Below are positions 42,799-52,953 of a DNA stretch of 64,000 nt, one piece after another. Positions within the stretch are counted from its first letter, which is position 1; the number at the start of each line of letters is the position of its first letter. Source of the stretch: Chitinophagaceae bacterium DXS (GTDB lineage Bacteria; Bacteroidota; Bacteroidia; Chitinophagales; Chitinophagaceae). A program made the translations under genes and the position numbers. The stretch spans positions 961,129-1,025,128 of the forward strand of contig CP128386.1 in NCBI GenBank assembly GCA_030345135.1, in the 5' to 3' direction. The notes beneath the pieces were generated by a model. The model saw only the letters and a list, made by a program, of their open reading frames with translations, made no database searches and was not told where the DNA came from.

Positions 42799-43002
42799 TT
42801 ATTTGTATTCAGGAGTATACTTTGTACTGCTCTGAATTTCTACATCAGGCTTTCCCTTATAACGTTGGTTATATAAACGATAGCAACCGCCTAACACAAA
42901 CGCTAAAACGCAAAATACCTGTACATAAAAAAGAAAACGAGATGAGCTTACCCAGTTGTATCTAAAATCTTTTTCTTTTATATTTTCTGTTTCCTGTGAC
43001 AT
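42799..43002 (-). CDS. Small single-span membrane protein
   Basis: A 67-residue protein from ATG at 43002 (MSQETENIKEKDFRYNW), with one hydrophobic span (about residues 22-43, FLFYVQVFCVLAFVLGG) and a basic C-terminus. A longer frame to 43101 is less likely. No family recognised. Confidence 0.55.
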   Translation of the reverse strand: MSQETENIKEKDFRYNWVSSSRFLFYVQVFCVLAFVLGGCYRLYNQRYKGKPDVEIQSSTKYTPEYK

Positions 43003-43141
43003 AATCTCTTGATTGCGTTGCAAAAATAAGGGAGTACGCAGTAAAAAACGAAAAGAAATCTGATAAATTTTTTTTGATACGCAACATGCATTTAAAATCA
43101 CATGTTATATATCGTGCTCAAAATGTTGTTGCTATTGCTTC

Positions 43142-44167
43142 TTATTTGTTTCCAATAATGTCCGAAAATTTTTTCATGTTGTTTACAAAATAGTTCCACA
43201 CAATTGAGCGGTTGTATACACCTGTTAATGTTGTAAAAGGTCTTTTGGTGTAAGGTGCTTTCAACGAGTGTAGTAGTCTCCATTTCACCACACTTACATG
43301 CGCTTTCAAAACTGCTGTAAATGATTTGGGATATCCTGTAAACAAGTTTTTACAGGCAAATAATATATCAAGAAAAAAACGCAAGGGCAATTTCCAGATG
43401 CGTTCCTGCCACGGAAGATTTTTACATAACATGATCAGGTTATTGCGGAAATTCAAATATACTTTTCTCTCATTGCCTTTTGGTAACGTTCCTCCGCCAA
43501 CATGATACACCACGGAAGCCGGACAGCTCATTATTTTATGTCCCTTCAACTGCATTCGCCAGCAGAGATCAATTTCTTCCATGTGCGCAAAAAAGTAGGC
43601 GTCAAATCCCCTGCAGTCCTGAAACACCGAAGCCCTCACAAACATAGCTGCGCCGGATGCCCAAAATACCGGAGCCGTTGAATTATATTGCCGAACATCT
43701 TTTTCACACACTTCAAATACACGTCCTCGTGAAAAAGGATAACCAAGGTAGTCGATCCATCCGCCGGCACCCCCCGCATATTCAAATAATTCTGGTTCGT
43801 GATAGGAGAGTAATTTTGGCTGGCACGCAGCAATAGCTTTGTCAGATTCCATCAACGTGATAATGGGCTCTATCCATCCCCGTGATACTTCCACATCAGA
43901 GTTTAGCAACACATAATAGTCGCTTTTAACCTGTTCAAGTGCTTTGTTGTAACCTCCGGCAAATCCATAGTTCCTGTCAAGAATAATAAGTTCAACAGAT
44001 GGAAAAGATTCCCTCAAAAGTGCCAAAGAGTTATCGGTAGAGGCGTTATCTGCTACAATAACTCTTGCATATTCTGCAGAGCAGGACAGTACGGAAGGCA
44101 GAAATTTCTGCAGATAGTGAACACCGTTATAATTCAATATTACGATCGCAACAGTTGGTTGAGTCAA
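43142..44167 (-). CDS. GT2 glycosyltransferase (rhamnosyltransferase WbbL-like)
   Basis: A 341-residue protein. GT-A motifs: AIVILNYNGVHYLQKFLPSV (residues 7-26), IVADNASTDNS, VLLNSDVEV with DxD-type metal ligation, and FFAHMEEIDLCWRMQLKGH with the catalytic-base aspartate near residue 195. This pattern is typical of WbbL/rhamnosyltransferases that extend surface polysaccharides. The C-terminal third has a short amphipathic or membrane-proximal stretch. Stands alone here. Confidence 0.88.
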   Translation of the reverse strand: MTQPTVAIVILNYNGVHYLQKFLPSVLSCSAEYARVIVADNASTDNSLALLRESFPSVELIILDRNYGFAGGYNKALEQVKSDYYVLLNSDVEVSRGWIEPIITLMESDKAIAACQPKLLSYHEPELFEYAGGAGGWIDYLGYPFSRGRVFEVCEKDVRQYNSTAPVFWASGAAMFVRASVFQDCRGFDAYFFAHMEEIDLCWRMQLKGHKIMSCPASVVYHVGGGTLPKGNERKVYLNFRNNLIMLCKNLPWQERIWKLPLRFFLDILFACKNLFTGYPKSFTAVLKAHVSVVKWRLLHSLKAPYTKRPFTTLTGVYNRSIVWNYFVNNMKKFSDIIGNK

Positions 44168-44195
44168 GCGTTTGTTATTTGGCCAAAAATAAAGA

Positions 44196-44860
44196 TAATT
44201 AGCTATCAGCTGTCAGCTATCAGCCATCGACCATGTAGGATGTTAGATGCCCGCCCGTACCGGCGGCACGTTCGGGCGGGTACGGTGTACGATGTCAGAC
44301 GCCGGAAAGGAAAGCATTTCAAGTACGAATTACGAAGTACGAGGTACGCAGGTTTGGTTCTGTTTATTCTTTTTTGCGCATCGCTCAATTTTCAGTCTGC
44401 TAATAAAACCCTGTGTTAATCTTATAAATCCACCGATCCGGTAAATCCTGGTTCTGACAAAAAAACTCCGATCAAGTCTGTCCTACTCCTGCCAATCCAT
44501 CAATCACATAAATCCCGGTCCAGACAAAAGAAGCTATCGGCGATGTATGTACAATGTTAGGTGCACGATGTACTATGTGGGGTGCCGGAAAGGAAGGCAC
44601 TTCAAGGACGAATTACGAAGTACTAAGTACGCAGGGTTGGTTCTGTTCATTCTTTTTTGAGCATCGCTCAATTTTCAGTCAGCCAGTAAAGCCCTCTGTT
44701 AATCCTGCCAATCTTCCAATCCCATAAATCCCGGTCAAGACAAATCCCGGTCTCAACAATAAATCAACTCCCAATCAAAAATCCAGTAAACCATTTAATC
44801 CCGTGAATCCCGGTCCAGACAAAAAATCCAAATCATTTTTCAGATTACAGAAACTATTAA
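44196..44860. repeat. Repeat-filled intergenic region with a 126-bp direct duplication
   Basis: No gene is supported. AGCTATCAGC words (44199-44230) lead into a GTACCGGCGGCACG element. A segment at about 44300-44425 recurs at 44582-44707, offset 282 bp and very similar, each copy containing GCCGGAAAGGAA, ACGAATTACGAAGTAC and GCATCGCTCAATTTTCAGTC. AATCCCGGTCCAGACAAA words are scattered between 44440 and 44830. The right end holds a promoter-like TATTTTTG. Confidence 0.8.
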
Positions 44861-44865
44861 ATCTT

Positions 44866-44873
44866 TATTTTTG
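44866..44873 (+). promoter_or_regulatory. Promoter-like -7 element (TATTTTTG)
   Basis: Matches TAnnTTTG about 32 bp before the bifunctional nuclease start. Confidence 0.35.
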
Positions 44874-44905
44874 TTTGATAACTGTATTCCTGGTTATTAA
44901 AGGTT

Positions 44906-45493
44906 ATGAAGAAAATAGAACTGGAAATTGTAGCATTATCGCATAGCATTACGCAGACGCATTCTTATGCGGTTGTGTTGGGAGAAGTGAATGGACTACG
45001 CCGTTTACCAATAGTAATTGGTGGTTTTGAAGCCCAGGCAATAGCTGTTGCACTTGAGCGGATGCAACCCAGCAGGCCCCTCACGCATGATCTTATGAAA
45101 AATTTCATGAATGCCTTTAACGTGGATTTGATGGAAATAGTGATCAATGACCTGCAGGAAGGTATTTTTTACTCCAAGCTTGTTTGCATTAATGAACATG
45201 ATACGGTAGAAATTGACAGCCGTACAAGCGATGCACTTGCACTGGCTGTTCGTTTCGGATGTCCCATCTACACATACGATCATATTTTGGAAAGCGCTGG
45301 TATTTTGATGGAAGATACAGGCAAGAAAAAGAAATCTGAAGTGCCTGTAAATGATCCTTCAACCAGCGTTGGACGTGAAGATCTGTCTAAACTGAGTCTT
45401 GAAGAGCTAAATACATTGCTGGTTGAAGTGCTCGATCAGGAAGATTATATACGTGCCATTGCCATCAGGGATGAAATCAACAAAAGAAAGTAG
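44906..45493 (+). CDS. Bifunctional nuclease-domain protein (DUF151) with UVR-like tail
   Basis: A 195-residue protein. Residues 1-130 match the bifunctional nuclease domain (LPIVIGGFEAQAIAVALERM, IEIDSRTSDALALAVRFGCP, seen here as VEIDSRTSDALALAVRFGCP). The C-terminal 35 residues resemble a UvrB/UvrC UVR helix pair (LSKLSLEELNTLLVEVLDQE). RNase/DNase activity is known for plant relatives. The bacterial role is not established. Five bases separate it from ispE, so the two are co-translated. Confidence 0.87.
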   Translation: MKKIELEIVALSHSITQTHSYAVVLGEVNGLRRLPIVIGGFEAQAIAVALERMQPSRPLTHDLMKNFMNAFNVDLMEIVINDLQEGIFYSKLVCINEHDTVEIDSRTSDALALAVRFGCPIYTYDHILESAGILMEDTGKKKKSEVPVNDPSTSVGREDLSKLSLEELNTLLVEVLDQEDYIRAIAIRDEINKRK

Positions 45494-45498
45494 GCACA

Positions 45499-46320
45499 AT
45501 GATCGTTTTTCCAAACTGCAAAATCAACCTGGGTTTAAATATTATCAGCAAACGATCAGACGGGTTCCATAACCTGGAGACTGTTTTCTATCCGCTACCA
45601 TTACGGGATTCCCTGGAAATTATTTCAGACGAATCCGGCGACGTTTCATTTACCAGTTCCGGCATTTCCATTCCCGGAAGCGCGGAGGGAAACCTGTGTA
45701 TAAAAGCCTACGACCTCCTCAAAAAAGATTTTCCACAACTGCCGGGTATAAAAATGCATTTGCATAAGAGTATACCTATTGGTGCAGGTTTGGGGGGCGG
45801 TAGTGCAGACGGCGCTTACACACTTTTATTGCTTAACCGGAAGTTTCAACTGGCTATAAGTGAAGAAAATCTCATTGATTATGCCCTGCAGTTGGGCAGC
45901 GACTGCCCTTTTTTTATAATAAATAAACCTTGCTTTGCTACTGGCAGGGGAGAACAGATGGAGCCATTGCCCGTTGATCTGGCTGCATATAAGTTCGTAA
46001 TCGTTAATCCTCAAATACATATCAATACGGGATGGGCCTTTTCGCAGCTAAGTCCGGCTAAACCAGTGCAATCTGTAAAAGACATTGTTTGTCAGCCGGT
46101 AGAAAACTGGAAGGCTTCGCTGTTCAATGATTTTGAGCAACCTGTTGTTAAACAATACCCCGAAATTGCCGGGATAAAGGACACTTTGTATGCCCAGGGG
46201 GCTGTTTACGCCTCAATGAGTGGAAGCGGAAGTACCGTGTATGGCCTTTTTCCCGCCCCGGCTACACCTCAATTTGACTTTCCCGCACATTACCTGGCTT
46301 TAGACCTGCCCTCGATTTAA
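45499..46320 (+). CDS. ispE: 4-diphosphocytidyl-2-C-methyl-D-erythritol kinase
   Basis: A 273-residue GHMP kinase of the non-mevalonate isoprenoid pathway, acting on CDP-methylerythritol in the cytoplasm. FPNCKINLGLNIISKRSDGF at the N-terminus holds the catalytic lysine, SIPIGAGLGGGSADGA near residue 93 is the ATP-binding GHMP motif, LGSDCPFFI carries the catalytic aspartate, and ASMSGSGSTVYGLFP near residue 235 closes the site. Forms an operon with the nuclease gene. Confidence 0.95.
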   Translation: MIVFPNCKINLGLNIISKRSDGFHNLETVFYPLPLRDSLEIISDESGDVSFTSSGISIPGSAEGNLCIKAYDLLKKDFPQLPGIKMHLHKSIPIGAGLGGGSADGAYTLLLLNRKFQLAISEENLIDYALQLGSDCPFFIINKPCFATGRGEQMEPLPVDLAAYKFVIVNPQIHINTGWAFSQLSPAKPVQSVKDIVCQPVENWKASLFNDFEQPVVKQYPEIAGIKDTLYAQGAVYASMSGSGSTVYGLFPAPATPQFDFPAHYLALDLPSI

Positions 46321-46499
46321 TGGAAATTTAATATTGATTTCTGCAAATCGTTAGAATGTATCTATTTTTTTGTACATTTTATTGAACGATTTCAAATATT
46401 TACCTGCCCAACTGTCGAAAACAGTGATTTGTGTTCATTTATTTCGTAATTTTAGTCGCCTGCCAAATTATTTTTTCCAAAATAAATTTTCGTTTGCCT

Positions 46500-49400
46500 A
46501 TGCCTGTACAACACAGACATGAGGGATTATATGACCCCTCCTTTGAACATGACGCTTGTGGAATTGGATTTGTGGCCAACATAAAGGGCAACAAAGGCCA
46601 CCAGATTATTTCTGATGCGTTAACGGTGCTGGAGAACATGGAGCACCGTGGTGCTTGTGGATGTGAGAATAACACCGGCGATGGAGCAGGTATTATGATC
46701 CAAACCCCACATGAATTCTTTTTTGATGAATGCATAAAACTAGGCGTTCATCTGCCGGCTTTTGGAAAGTACGGTGTGGGTGTGATCTTTTTTCCTAAGG
46801 AGATCCGCCTGAGAGAAGAGTGTCGCGACATTTTTAACCGCTCTGCTGAAAAGCTCGGTTTGGAAGTGCTGGCTTACCGCAAAATTCCCGTTAACCAGAA
46901 TGGCATCGGGGCAACGGCCCTTTCCGTAGAGCCGGAAATGGAGCAGGTGTTCGTAGCTTGCCCGGATCATATTAACAATCCGGATGAGTTCGAACGCAAA
47001 CTTTTTGTACTCCGTAACTACGCCAGCCACACAATTAATAATACTGTTAAGAAAGATGCTGTAGGCTTCTACATCGCATCCCTTTCTTATAAAACGGTGG
47101 TTTACAAGGGTCAGCTGATCAGTAGCCAGGTGCGTCATTACTTCCCTGATTTAAGTAATAAAAGGGTGGTGAGTGCATTTGGACTGGTTCACTCACGTTT
47201 TGCCACCAATACATTCCCTTCCTGGAATCTCGCTCAACCGTTCCGCTTTATCGCGCACAACGGTGAAATCAATACATTACAAGGTAACCTCAACTGGTTG
47301 AAAACCAGTGAAAATGGGTTTGAGTCTTCTTTATTTACAAAAGAAGAGCTTGAAATGATTTTACCTGTTGCCATTTCAGGTCAGAGTGACTCTGCCTGTC
47401 TTGACAATATGATTGAGATGCTTACACTTAGCGGCCGCTCATTACCACATGTAATGATGATGCTGATTCCTGAGGCCTGGGATGGCAACGAACACATGAA
47501 TCCGCTCAAGAAGGCATTCTATGAATATCATGCCTGCTTAATGGAGCCATGGGATGGTCCGGCTTCTATTTCTTTCACTGATGGAAAAATAATTGGCGCA
47601 ACGCTGGACAGGAATGGTCTTCGTCCTTCACGTTATTGTGTAACGAAGGATGACCGCGTGATCATGGCCTCAGAGTCTGGTGCTTTACCGGTTGATCCTT
47701 CTATCATTAAAGAAAAAGGCCGTCTTCAGCCTGGTAAAATGTTCGTTGTGGACATGGAGCAGGGAAGAATTATCAGCGATGAGGAATTGAAACAGGATAT
47801 CTGTTCTCAAAAACCTTATGCTGAGTGGCTGAATAAATATAAAATACGTCTGGAAGAATTACCTGAGCCAAGAGTGCTGTTTACACACCTTGAAACAGAC
47901 CAGATCTTTAAATATCAGAAAGCATTCGGTTATTCAACCGAAGACCTGGAAACGATCATCGCACCAATGGCGTTGGACGGTAAAGAGCCAATCGGTTCTA
48001 TGGGAACTGACGTGCCTTTGGCCGTTTTAAGTAACCAGCCTCAGCATTTAAGCAGCTATTTCAAGCAGTTGTTTGCCCAGGTTACCAATCCACCAATCGA
48101 TCCGATCCGTGAAAGAATGGTGATGTCACTGGCGACCTTCGTTGGTAACAATGGCAATTTGTTGAAAGAAGATCCGCTGAGCTGCCACTGCGTTGCATTG
48201 AAACATCCTGTTCTGAACAATCACGAGCTGGAGAAATTGCGCAGTATTGATACGGGTATTTTCCAGGCAAAAACATTACAGACTTATTTCAGGGCCAGCG
48301 GCAAGCCGGGAGCGTTAAAAGCAGGTCTTGACAGACTTTGCCGTTATGCTGTTGATGCTGTTAACGATGGTTTTGAAGTATTAATATTATCAGACAGGGC
48401 GATCGATAGTGAGCACGCACCAATTCCGTCTCTGCTGGCCGTTTCAGCTGTTCACCACCACTTGATCCGCAAGGGTTTACGCGGACAGGTAGGATTGGTA
48501 GTTGAAGCCGGCGACGTTTGGGAAGTTCACCACTTTGCTTGTTTGATCGGATTTGGTGCAACTGCCATCAATCCTTACCTGGCACTGTCTTCTATCCGTG
48601 ATATGAAATTGAACGGAAGGCTGGATACTTCACTGGATGTTGAATACCTTAAGAAGAATTACGTTAAAGCTGTTTGTGACGGTTTGCTGAAAGTGTTCTC
48701 TAAAATGGGTATCTCTACCTTCCAGTCATACCAGGGTGCACAGATTTTTGAGATCATCGGTTTAAACAGAAGTCTGGTAGATATGTATTTCTCCGGAGCA
48801 ACTTCCCGTATTGAGGGAATGGGCCTGGATGAAGTTGCAAAAGAAACACTTACCAAACACTTCTTAGGCTTTAGCAGAAAAGATATACCTGTTGACCGTT
48901 TACCTGTTGGTGGTTTATACCAATGGAAACGTAAAGGGGAGTTCCACCTGTTCAATCCGCAAACCATTCACTTGTTGCAGTATTCAACAAGAATGAATGA
49001 TTACAATACTTTCAAAAAGTATTCAAAAACGGTGAATGATCAGGGTGAAAAAGCTGCTACACTCAGAAGCTTGTTCCAATTCAAGAAAAACAGACCTTCT
49101 ATCTCAATTGATGAAGTAGAACCTGCAGAAAATATATACAAACGCTTTGCTACCGGCGCCATGAGCTTTGGCTCTATTTCATGGGAAGCGCATACAACAT
49201 TGGCAATTGCAATGAACCGTCTTGGCGGTAAGAGCAATACCGGTGAAGGTGGTGAAGATGATATCAGGTATACACCGTTGGAAAATGGCGACTCAATGCG
49301 CTCTTCTATCAAACAGGTAGCTTCTGCACGTTTTGGTGTTACGAGCTACTACTTGACTGAGGCAGATGAGTTGCAAATTAAGATGGCACAGGGTGCAAAA

Positions 49401-51026
49401 CCTGGTGAAGGTGGACAGTTACCTGGTCATAAAGTTGATGACTGGATTGGTAAAACAAGACACTCTACTCCGGGTGTTGGTTTGATCTCTCCTCCACCGC
49501 ACCACGATATTTATTCAATTGAGGATCTTGCACAATTGATCTTCGATTTGAAGAATGCAAACCGTGCTGCAAGAATCAACGTTAAACTGGTTTCTAAAGC
49601 AGGTGTAGGTACAATTGCTGCCGGTGTGGCAAAAGCTAAAGCCGATGTTATCCTGGTATCTGGCCACGATGGTGGTACGGGTGCATCTCCTGTAAGTTCA
49701 ATTAAACATGCAGGTTTGCCGTGGGAACTTGGTTTGGCAGAAACACATCAGACACTTGTAAGAAATAAATTACGCAGCCGTGTAGTTGTGCAGACAGATG
49801 GTCAGTTGAAAACCGGCCGTGATGTGGCAATTGCTACATTGTTAGGTGCTGAAGAATGGGGTGTTGCAACAGCTGCACTGGTTGTAGAAGGTTGTATCAT
49901 GATGCGTAAGTGTCATTTGAATACCTGTCCCGTTGGTGTGGCTACCCAGGATCCTGATCTGAGAAAACGCTTCAGCGGCAATGCGGACCACGTTGTTAAC
50001 TTCTTTAAGTTCATTACACAGGAGCTTAGAGAGATAATGGCTGAGCTTGGTTTCAGAACCATCAATGAAATGGTTGGCCAGGTTGATTGCCTTGAAAACC
50101 GTGAAGGTGTTTCCCATTGGAAGTACAGCAAACTGGATCTTTCTGCTATCTTATATAAGGAGCCTGCGAGTCCTTATGTAGGTCTTTACAAACAGGAAGA
50201 ACAGGATCATGGTTTGACTGAAGTGCTTGACTGGAAACTGCTGGAAGCTGCGCAACCTGCATTACAGCGTAAGGAAAAAGTAAAAGCTGAATTTAATATT
50301 AAGAATACGGACCGTACAGCGGGAACAATCCTTTCTAACGAGATCACGAAGATCTACAAAGCTGATGGTTTGCCGGAAGATACCCTGCATTACAAATTTA
50401 CAGGTACTGCCGGTCAGAGCTTTGGCGCCTTCAACACAAATGGTGTTACGTTAGAACTGGAAGGTGATGCAAATGACTATTTTGGAAAAGGACTTAGCGG
50501 CGCCAGGTTGGTTGTCTATCCGCCGAAACAAGCGTCATTTGTTCCTGAAGAAAACATCCTGATAGGAAATGTTGCTTTCTATGGTGCTACATCCGGAGAA
50601 TCATTCATCCGCGGTAAAGCCGGCGAACGTTTTGGCGTGCGCAACTCAGGTGCCCGCGTGGTAGTTGAAGGTGTGGGTGATCATGGTTGTGAGTACATGA
50701 CGGGAGGTACTGTTGTAATTCTTGGCCCAACAGGAAGAAACTTTGCGGCGGGTATGAGCGGTGGTATTGCTTATGTGTATGATGTTCAGGGTAAGTTCTC
50801 ATCTATGTGTAATGCAGAGATGGTTGATCTTGATCCTGTAAATGAAGAAGATGCCAGGTTACTGCATACGATGATCAGCAGGCATCTTGATTACACAGGC
50901 AGTACTGTAGCAAAATTTGTACTGGATGATTTTGAAAACCAGTTGAAGAATTTTGTGAAAGTCTTCCCAAGAGATTACAAGAAAGTGCTTACAGAAAGAA
51001 AACAAAAAGCAGAAGTAAGCAAGTAG
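46500..51026 (+). CDS. gltB: Glutamate synthase large subunit (class II glutamine amidotransferase, FMN, 3Fe-4S)
   Basis: About 1508 residues from ATG at 46500. An upstream start at 46431 would add 23 hydrophobic residues and is unlikely. [12 protein letters not shown] puts the catalytic cysteine at residue 20, so a 19-residue propeptide must be removed. The amidotransferase domain runs to about 430, the FMN/synthase barrel follows, and [13 protein letters not shown] (near residue 1135) ligates the iron-sulfur cluster. The C-terminal beta-helix has repeating [17 protein letters not shown]-like turns. Makes glutamate from glutamine and 2-oxoglutarate together with gltD. Confidence 0.97.
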   Translation: MPVQHRHEGLYDPSFEHDACGIGFVANIKGNKGHQIISDALTVLENMEHRGACGCENNTGDGAGIMIQTPHEFFFDECIKLGVHLPAFGKYGVGVIFFPKEIRLREECRDIFNRSAEKLGLEVLAYRKIPVNQNGIGATALSVEPEMEQVFVACPDHINNPDEFERKLFVLRNYASHTINNTVKKDAVGFYIASLSYKTVVYKGQLISSQVRHYFPDLSNKRVVSAFGLVHSRFATNTFPSWNLAQPFRFIAHNGEINTLQGNLNWLKTSENGFESSLFTKEELEMILPVAISGQSDSACLDNMIEMLTLSGRSLPHVMMMLIPEAWDGNEHMNPLKKAFYEYHACLMEPWDGPASISFTDGKIIGATLDRNGLRPSRYCVTKDDRVIMASESGALPVDPSIIKEKGRLQPGKMFVVDMEQGRIISDEELKQDICSQKPYAEWLNKYKIRLEELPEPRVLFTHLETDQIFKYQKAFGYSTEDLETIIAPMALDGKEPIGSMGTDVPLAVLSNQPQHLSSYFKQLFAQVTNPPIDPIRERMVMSLATFVGNNGNLLKEDPLSCHCVALKHPVLNNHELEKLRSIDTGIFQAKTLQTYFRASGKPGALKAGLDRLCRYAVDAVNDGFEVLILSDRAIDSEHAPIPSLLAVSAVHHHLIRKGLRGQVGLVVEAGDVWEVHHFACLIGFGATAINPYLALSSIRDMKLNGRLDTSLDVEYLKKNYVKAVCDGLLKVFSKMGISTFQSYQGAQIFEIIGLNRSLVDMYFSGATSRIEGMGLDEVAKETLTKHFLGFSRKDIPVDRLPVGGLYQWKRKGEFHLFNPQTIHLLQYSTRMNDYNTFKKYSKTVNDQGEKAATLRSLFQFKKNRPSISIDEVEPAENIYKRFATGAMSFGSISWEAHTTLAIAMNRLGGKSNTGEGGEDDIRYTPLENGDSMRSSIKQVASARFGVTSYYLTEADELQIKMAQGAKPGEGGQLPGHKVDDWIGKTRHSTPGVGLISPPPHHDIYSIEDLAQLIFDLKNANRAARINVKLVSKAGVGTIAAGVAKAKADVILVSGHDGGTGASPVSSIKHAGLPWELGLAETHQTLVRNKLRSRVVVQTDGQLKTGRDVAIATLLGAEEWGVATAALVVEGCIMMRKCHLNTCPVGVATQDPDLRKRFSGNADHVVNFFKFITQELREIMAELGFRTINEMVGQVDCLENREGVSHWKYSKLDLSAILYKEPASPYVGLYKQEEQDHGLTEVLDWKLLEAAQPALQRKEKVKAEFNIKNTDRTAGTILSNEITKIYKADGLPEDTLHYKFTGTAGQSFGAFNTNGVTLELEGDANDYFGKGLSGARLVVYPPKQASFVPEENILIGNVAFYGATSGESFIRGKAGERFGVRNSGARVVVEGVGDHGCEYMTGGTVVILGPTGRNFAAGMSGGIAYVYDVQGKFSSMCNAEMVDLDPVNEEDARLLHTMISRHLDYTGSTVAKFVLDDFENQLKNFVKVFPRDYKKVLTERKQKAEVSK

Positions 51027-51048
51027 AAAACAACATTTAACCAACAAC

Positions 51049-51079
51049 AACCCGGCATGCATAATTGATATGCCGGGTT
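51049..51079 (+). promoter_or_regulatory. Hairpin between gltB and gltD
   Basis: AACCCGGCAT (51049-51058) and ATGCCGGGTT (51070-51079) form a 10-bp stem without a T-run, 17 bp before the gltD start. It could slow RNA decay or set the gltB:gltD ratio. Confidence 0.5.
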
Positions 51080-51095
51080 AACAATAAACATCACA

Positions 51096-52598
51096 ATGGG
51101 TAAACCTACAGGATTTTTGGAGTTTACAAGAGAGCTTCCTGCAAAAAGACCCGTAGAGGAGCGTGTAAATGATTACAAAGAGTTTGTTGAAAGATTCGAA
51201 CCTGAGAAACTCAATCAACAATCTGCACGCTGCATGAATTGCGGTATTCCTTTCTGCCATAGCGGCTGTCCTTTGGGCAACGTTATTCCTGAGTTCAATG
51301 ATGCGGTTTATCGCAAGAGCTGGGCGGAAGCGTACGACATCTTGAGTTCAACAAACAACTTCCCTGAATTTACGGGACGAATTTGTCCTGCACCATGCGA
51401 GAGTGCATGCGTGCTTGGTATCAATCAGCCTGCTGTTACTATTGAAGAAATAGAAAAACACATTATTGAAATAGCTTTTGAAAAGGGATTGGTTAAAGCG
51501 CAGAAGCCGAATGTAAGAACAGGTAAGAAGATTGCTGTAGTAGGAAGTGGTCCTGCAGGACTGGCTGCTGCTGCGCAATTGAACTATGCTGGTCATAGTG
51601 TTACCGTGTTCGAAAGAGATGATGCTCCCGGTGGTTTGTTGCGTTATGGCATTCCTGATTTCAAACTGGAAAAATGGGTGATTGACAGACGTGTTAACCT
51701 GATGGAAGAAGAGGGTGTCGTGTTTAAATGCAATGCGAATGTTGGTGTAAATGTTCCGCTGAATGATATTCTAAGAGAATTTCACGCAGTAGTACTGGCT
51801 GGCGGTTCAACTGTTCCGCGCGATCTTCCAATACCCGGAAGGAACCTGGAAGGAGTTTACTTTGCGATGCAATTCCTGAAGCAACAGAATAAACGTGTTG
51901 CAGGAAAAGACCCGCTGGCAAATGCTGCCATTGAAAGCAATATCTATTCAAAAGAATTATCAGCAAAAGATAAACATGTTGTTGTTATAGGTGGTGGTGA
52001 TACCGGTAGTGACTGTGTAGGTACATCTAACCGTCACGGTGCAAAAAGTGTAACACAGTTTGAACTGATGCCTCAGCCACCGTCAAGCCGCACTCCGTTT
52101 ATGCCCTGGCCAACTTACCCAATGGTATTAAAAACATCATCTTCTCACGAAGAGGGTGTACAACGTCAGTGGGCTATTGCGACTAAGGAATTTATTGGCG
52201 ATGAAAATGGTAATCTTAAAGAACTGAAGATCGTTGATCTTGAGTGGAAACTTTCTGATGACGGAAGACCTGCTCAGTTTGTAGAGATCAAAGGAAGCGA
52301 AAGAGTTATTCCTTGCGATATGGCATTTCTTGCAATGGGATTTGTATCTCCTGAAAAGAAAGGACTTATTGAAGACCTTGATGTTGAACTTGACGACAGA
52401 GGAAATGTTAAGGCTACAGAGAAAGAATACCAGACGAGCATTCCAAAGATCTTTGCTTGTGGTGACATGAGAAGAGGTCAGTCTTTGGTTGTTTGGGCAA
52501 TAAGTGAAGGCCGTGAGTGCGCCCGTAAAGTTGATGAGTTCCTGATGGAATATTCATTGCTTGAGAGCAAAGATCTGGCCTGGGTTACACAGATCTAA
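51096..52598 (+). CDS. gltD: Glutamate synthase small subunit (NADPH, FAD, 4Fe-4S)
   Basis: A 500-residue protein. N-terminal cysteines in CMNCGIPFC, GCPLGN and CPAPCESACVLG bind the two 4Fe-4S clusters. VVGSGPAGLAAAAQL near residue 148 binds FAD, and VIGGGDTGSDCVG near residue 297 binds NADPH. Late motif KIFACGDMRRGQSLVVWAI is the conserved FAD-closing segment. It passes electrons from NADPH to the large subunit. Directly downstream of gltB, with a terminator after it. Confidence 0.97.
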   Translation: MGKPTGFLEFTRELPAKRPVEERVNDYKEFVERFEPEKLNQQSARCMNCGIPFCHSGCPLGNVIPEFNDAVYRKSWAEAYDILSSTNNFPEFTGRICPAPCESACVLGINQPAVTIEEIEKHIIEIAFEKGLVKAQKPNVRTGKKIAVVGSGPAGLAAAAQLNYAGHSVTVFERDDAPGGLLRYGIPDFKLEKWVIDRRVNLMEEEGVVFKCNANVGVNVPLNDILREFHAVVLAGGSTVPRDLPIPGRNLEGVYFAMQFLKQQNKRVAGKDPLANAAIESNIYSKELSAKDKHVVVIGGGDTGSDCVGTSNRHGAKSVTQFELMPQPPSSRTPFMPWPTYPMVLKTSSSHEEGVQRQWAIATKEFIGDENGNLKELKIVDLEWKLSDDGRPAQFVEIKGSERVIPCDMAFLAMGFVSPEKKGLIEDLDVELDDRGNVKATEKEYQTSIPKIFACGDMRRGQSLVVWAISEGRECARKVDEFLMEYSLLESKDLAWVTQI

Positions 52599-52627
52599 TC
52601 TGGAAATTATATTGTTTCGTAAATACA

Positions 52628-52659
52628 GGGCCGTTACTTTCATAAAGTAACGGCCTTTG
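52628..52659 (+). terminator. Terminator after gltD
   Basis: GGCCGTTACTTT and AAAGTAACGGCC pair perfectly around a 3-nt loop with a short T stretch following. Confidence 0.85.
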
Positions 52660-52953
52660 CTTTATGTATGATCGACGATTTTGTTCTTTTATAAACAAAT
52701 GTTAGTGAGTTTTGAATAGGCAAAATTTCTATGCTAAAAAACTGTTATTTTAAAAAGTGTCTCTATATTTGTTTTAAGTTATTTTTAAGCTAAACCCATT
52801 GCAATGAAAAACCATTGCGTAACTGCATAAGCAGAGTTCTCACCTCGGATAACACCACAGATTTTAATTCATTTAATTATTAGTTGCTTTTCTGACTAAA
52901 CCGGAAAAGGCAGTTATATATTTTTTAGTCAACTAAAACCCAAACATGAATTA
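52660..52953. other. Intergenic region upstream of the second susC
   Basis: AT-rich, no gene. It contains RACTAAA words and a palindrome TTTTAGTCAACTAAAA at 52923-52938, listed separately. Confidence 0.5.
52923..52938. promoter_or_regulatory. TTTTAGTCAACTAAAA palindrome, candidate operator
   Basis: Seven-bp arms TTTTAGT and ACTAAAA around CA, 15 bp before the susC start. A related GACTAAAC word lies at about 52895. Different from the CAAACGTTTG sites of the other loci. Confidence 0.4.

Noticed and set aside
46431-46499. Upstream start for gltB
   Set aside because: The extra residues are hydrophobic and precede the normal family N-terminus, which begins at 46500.
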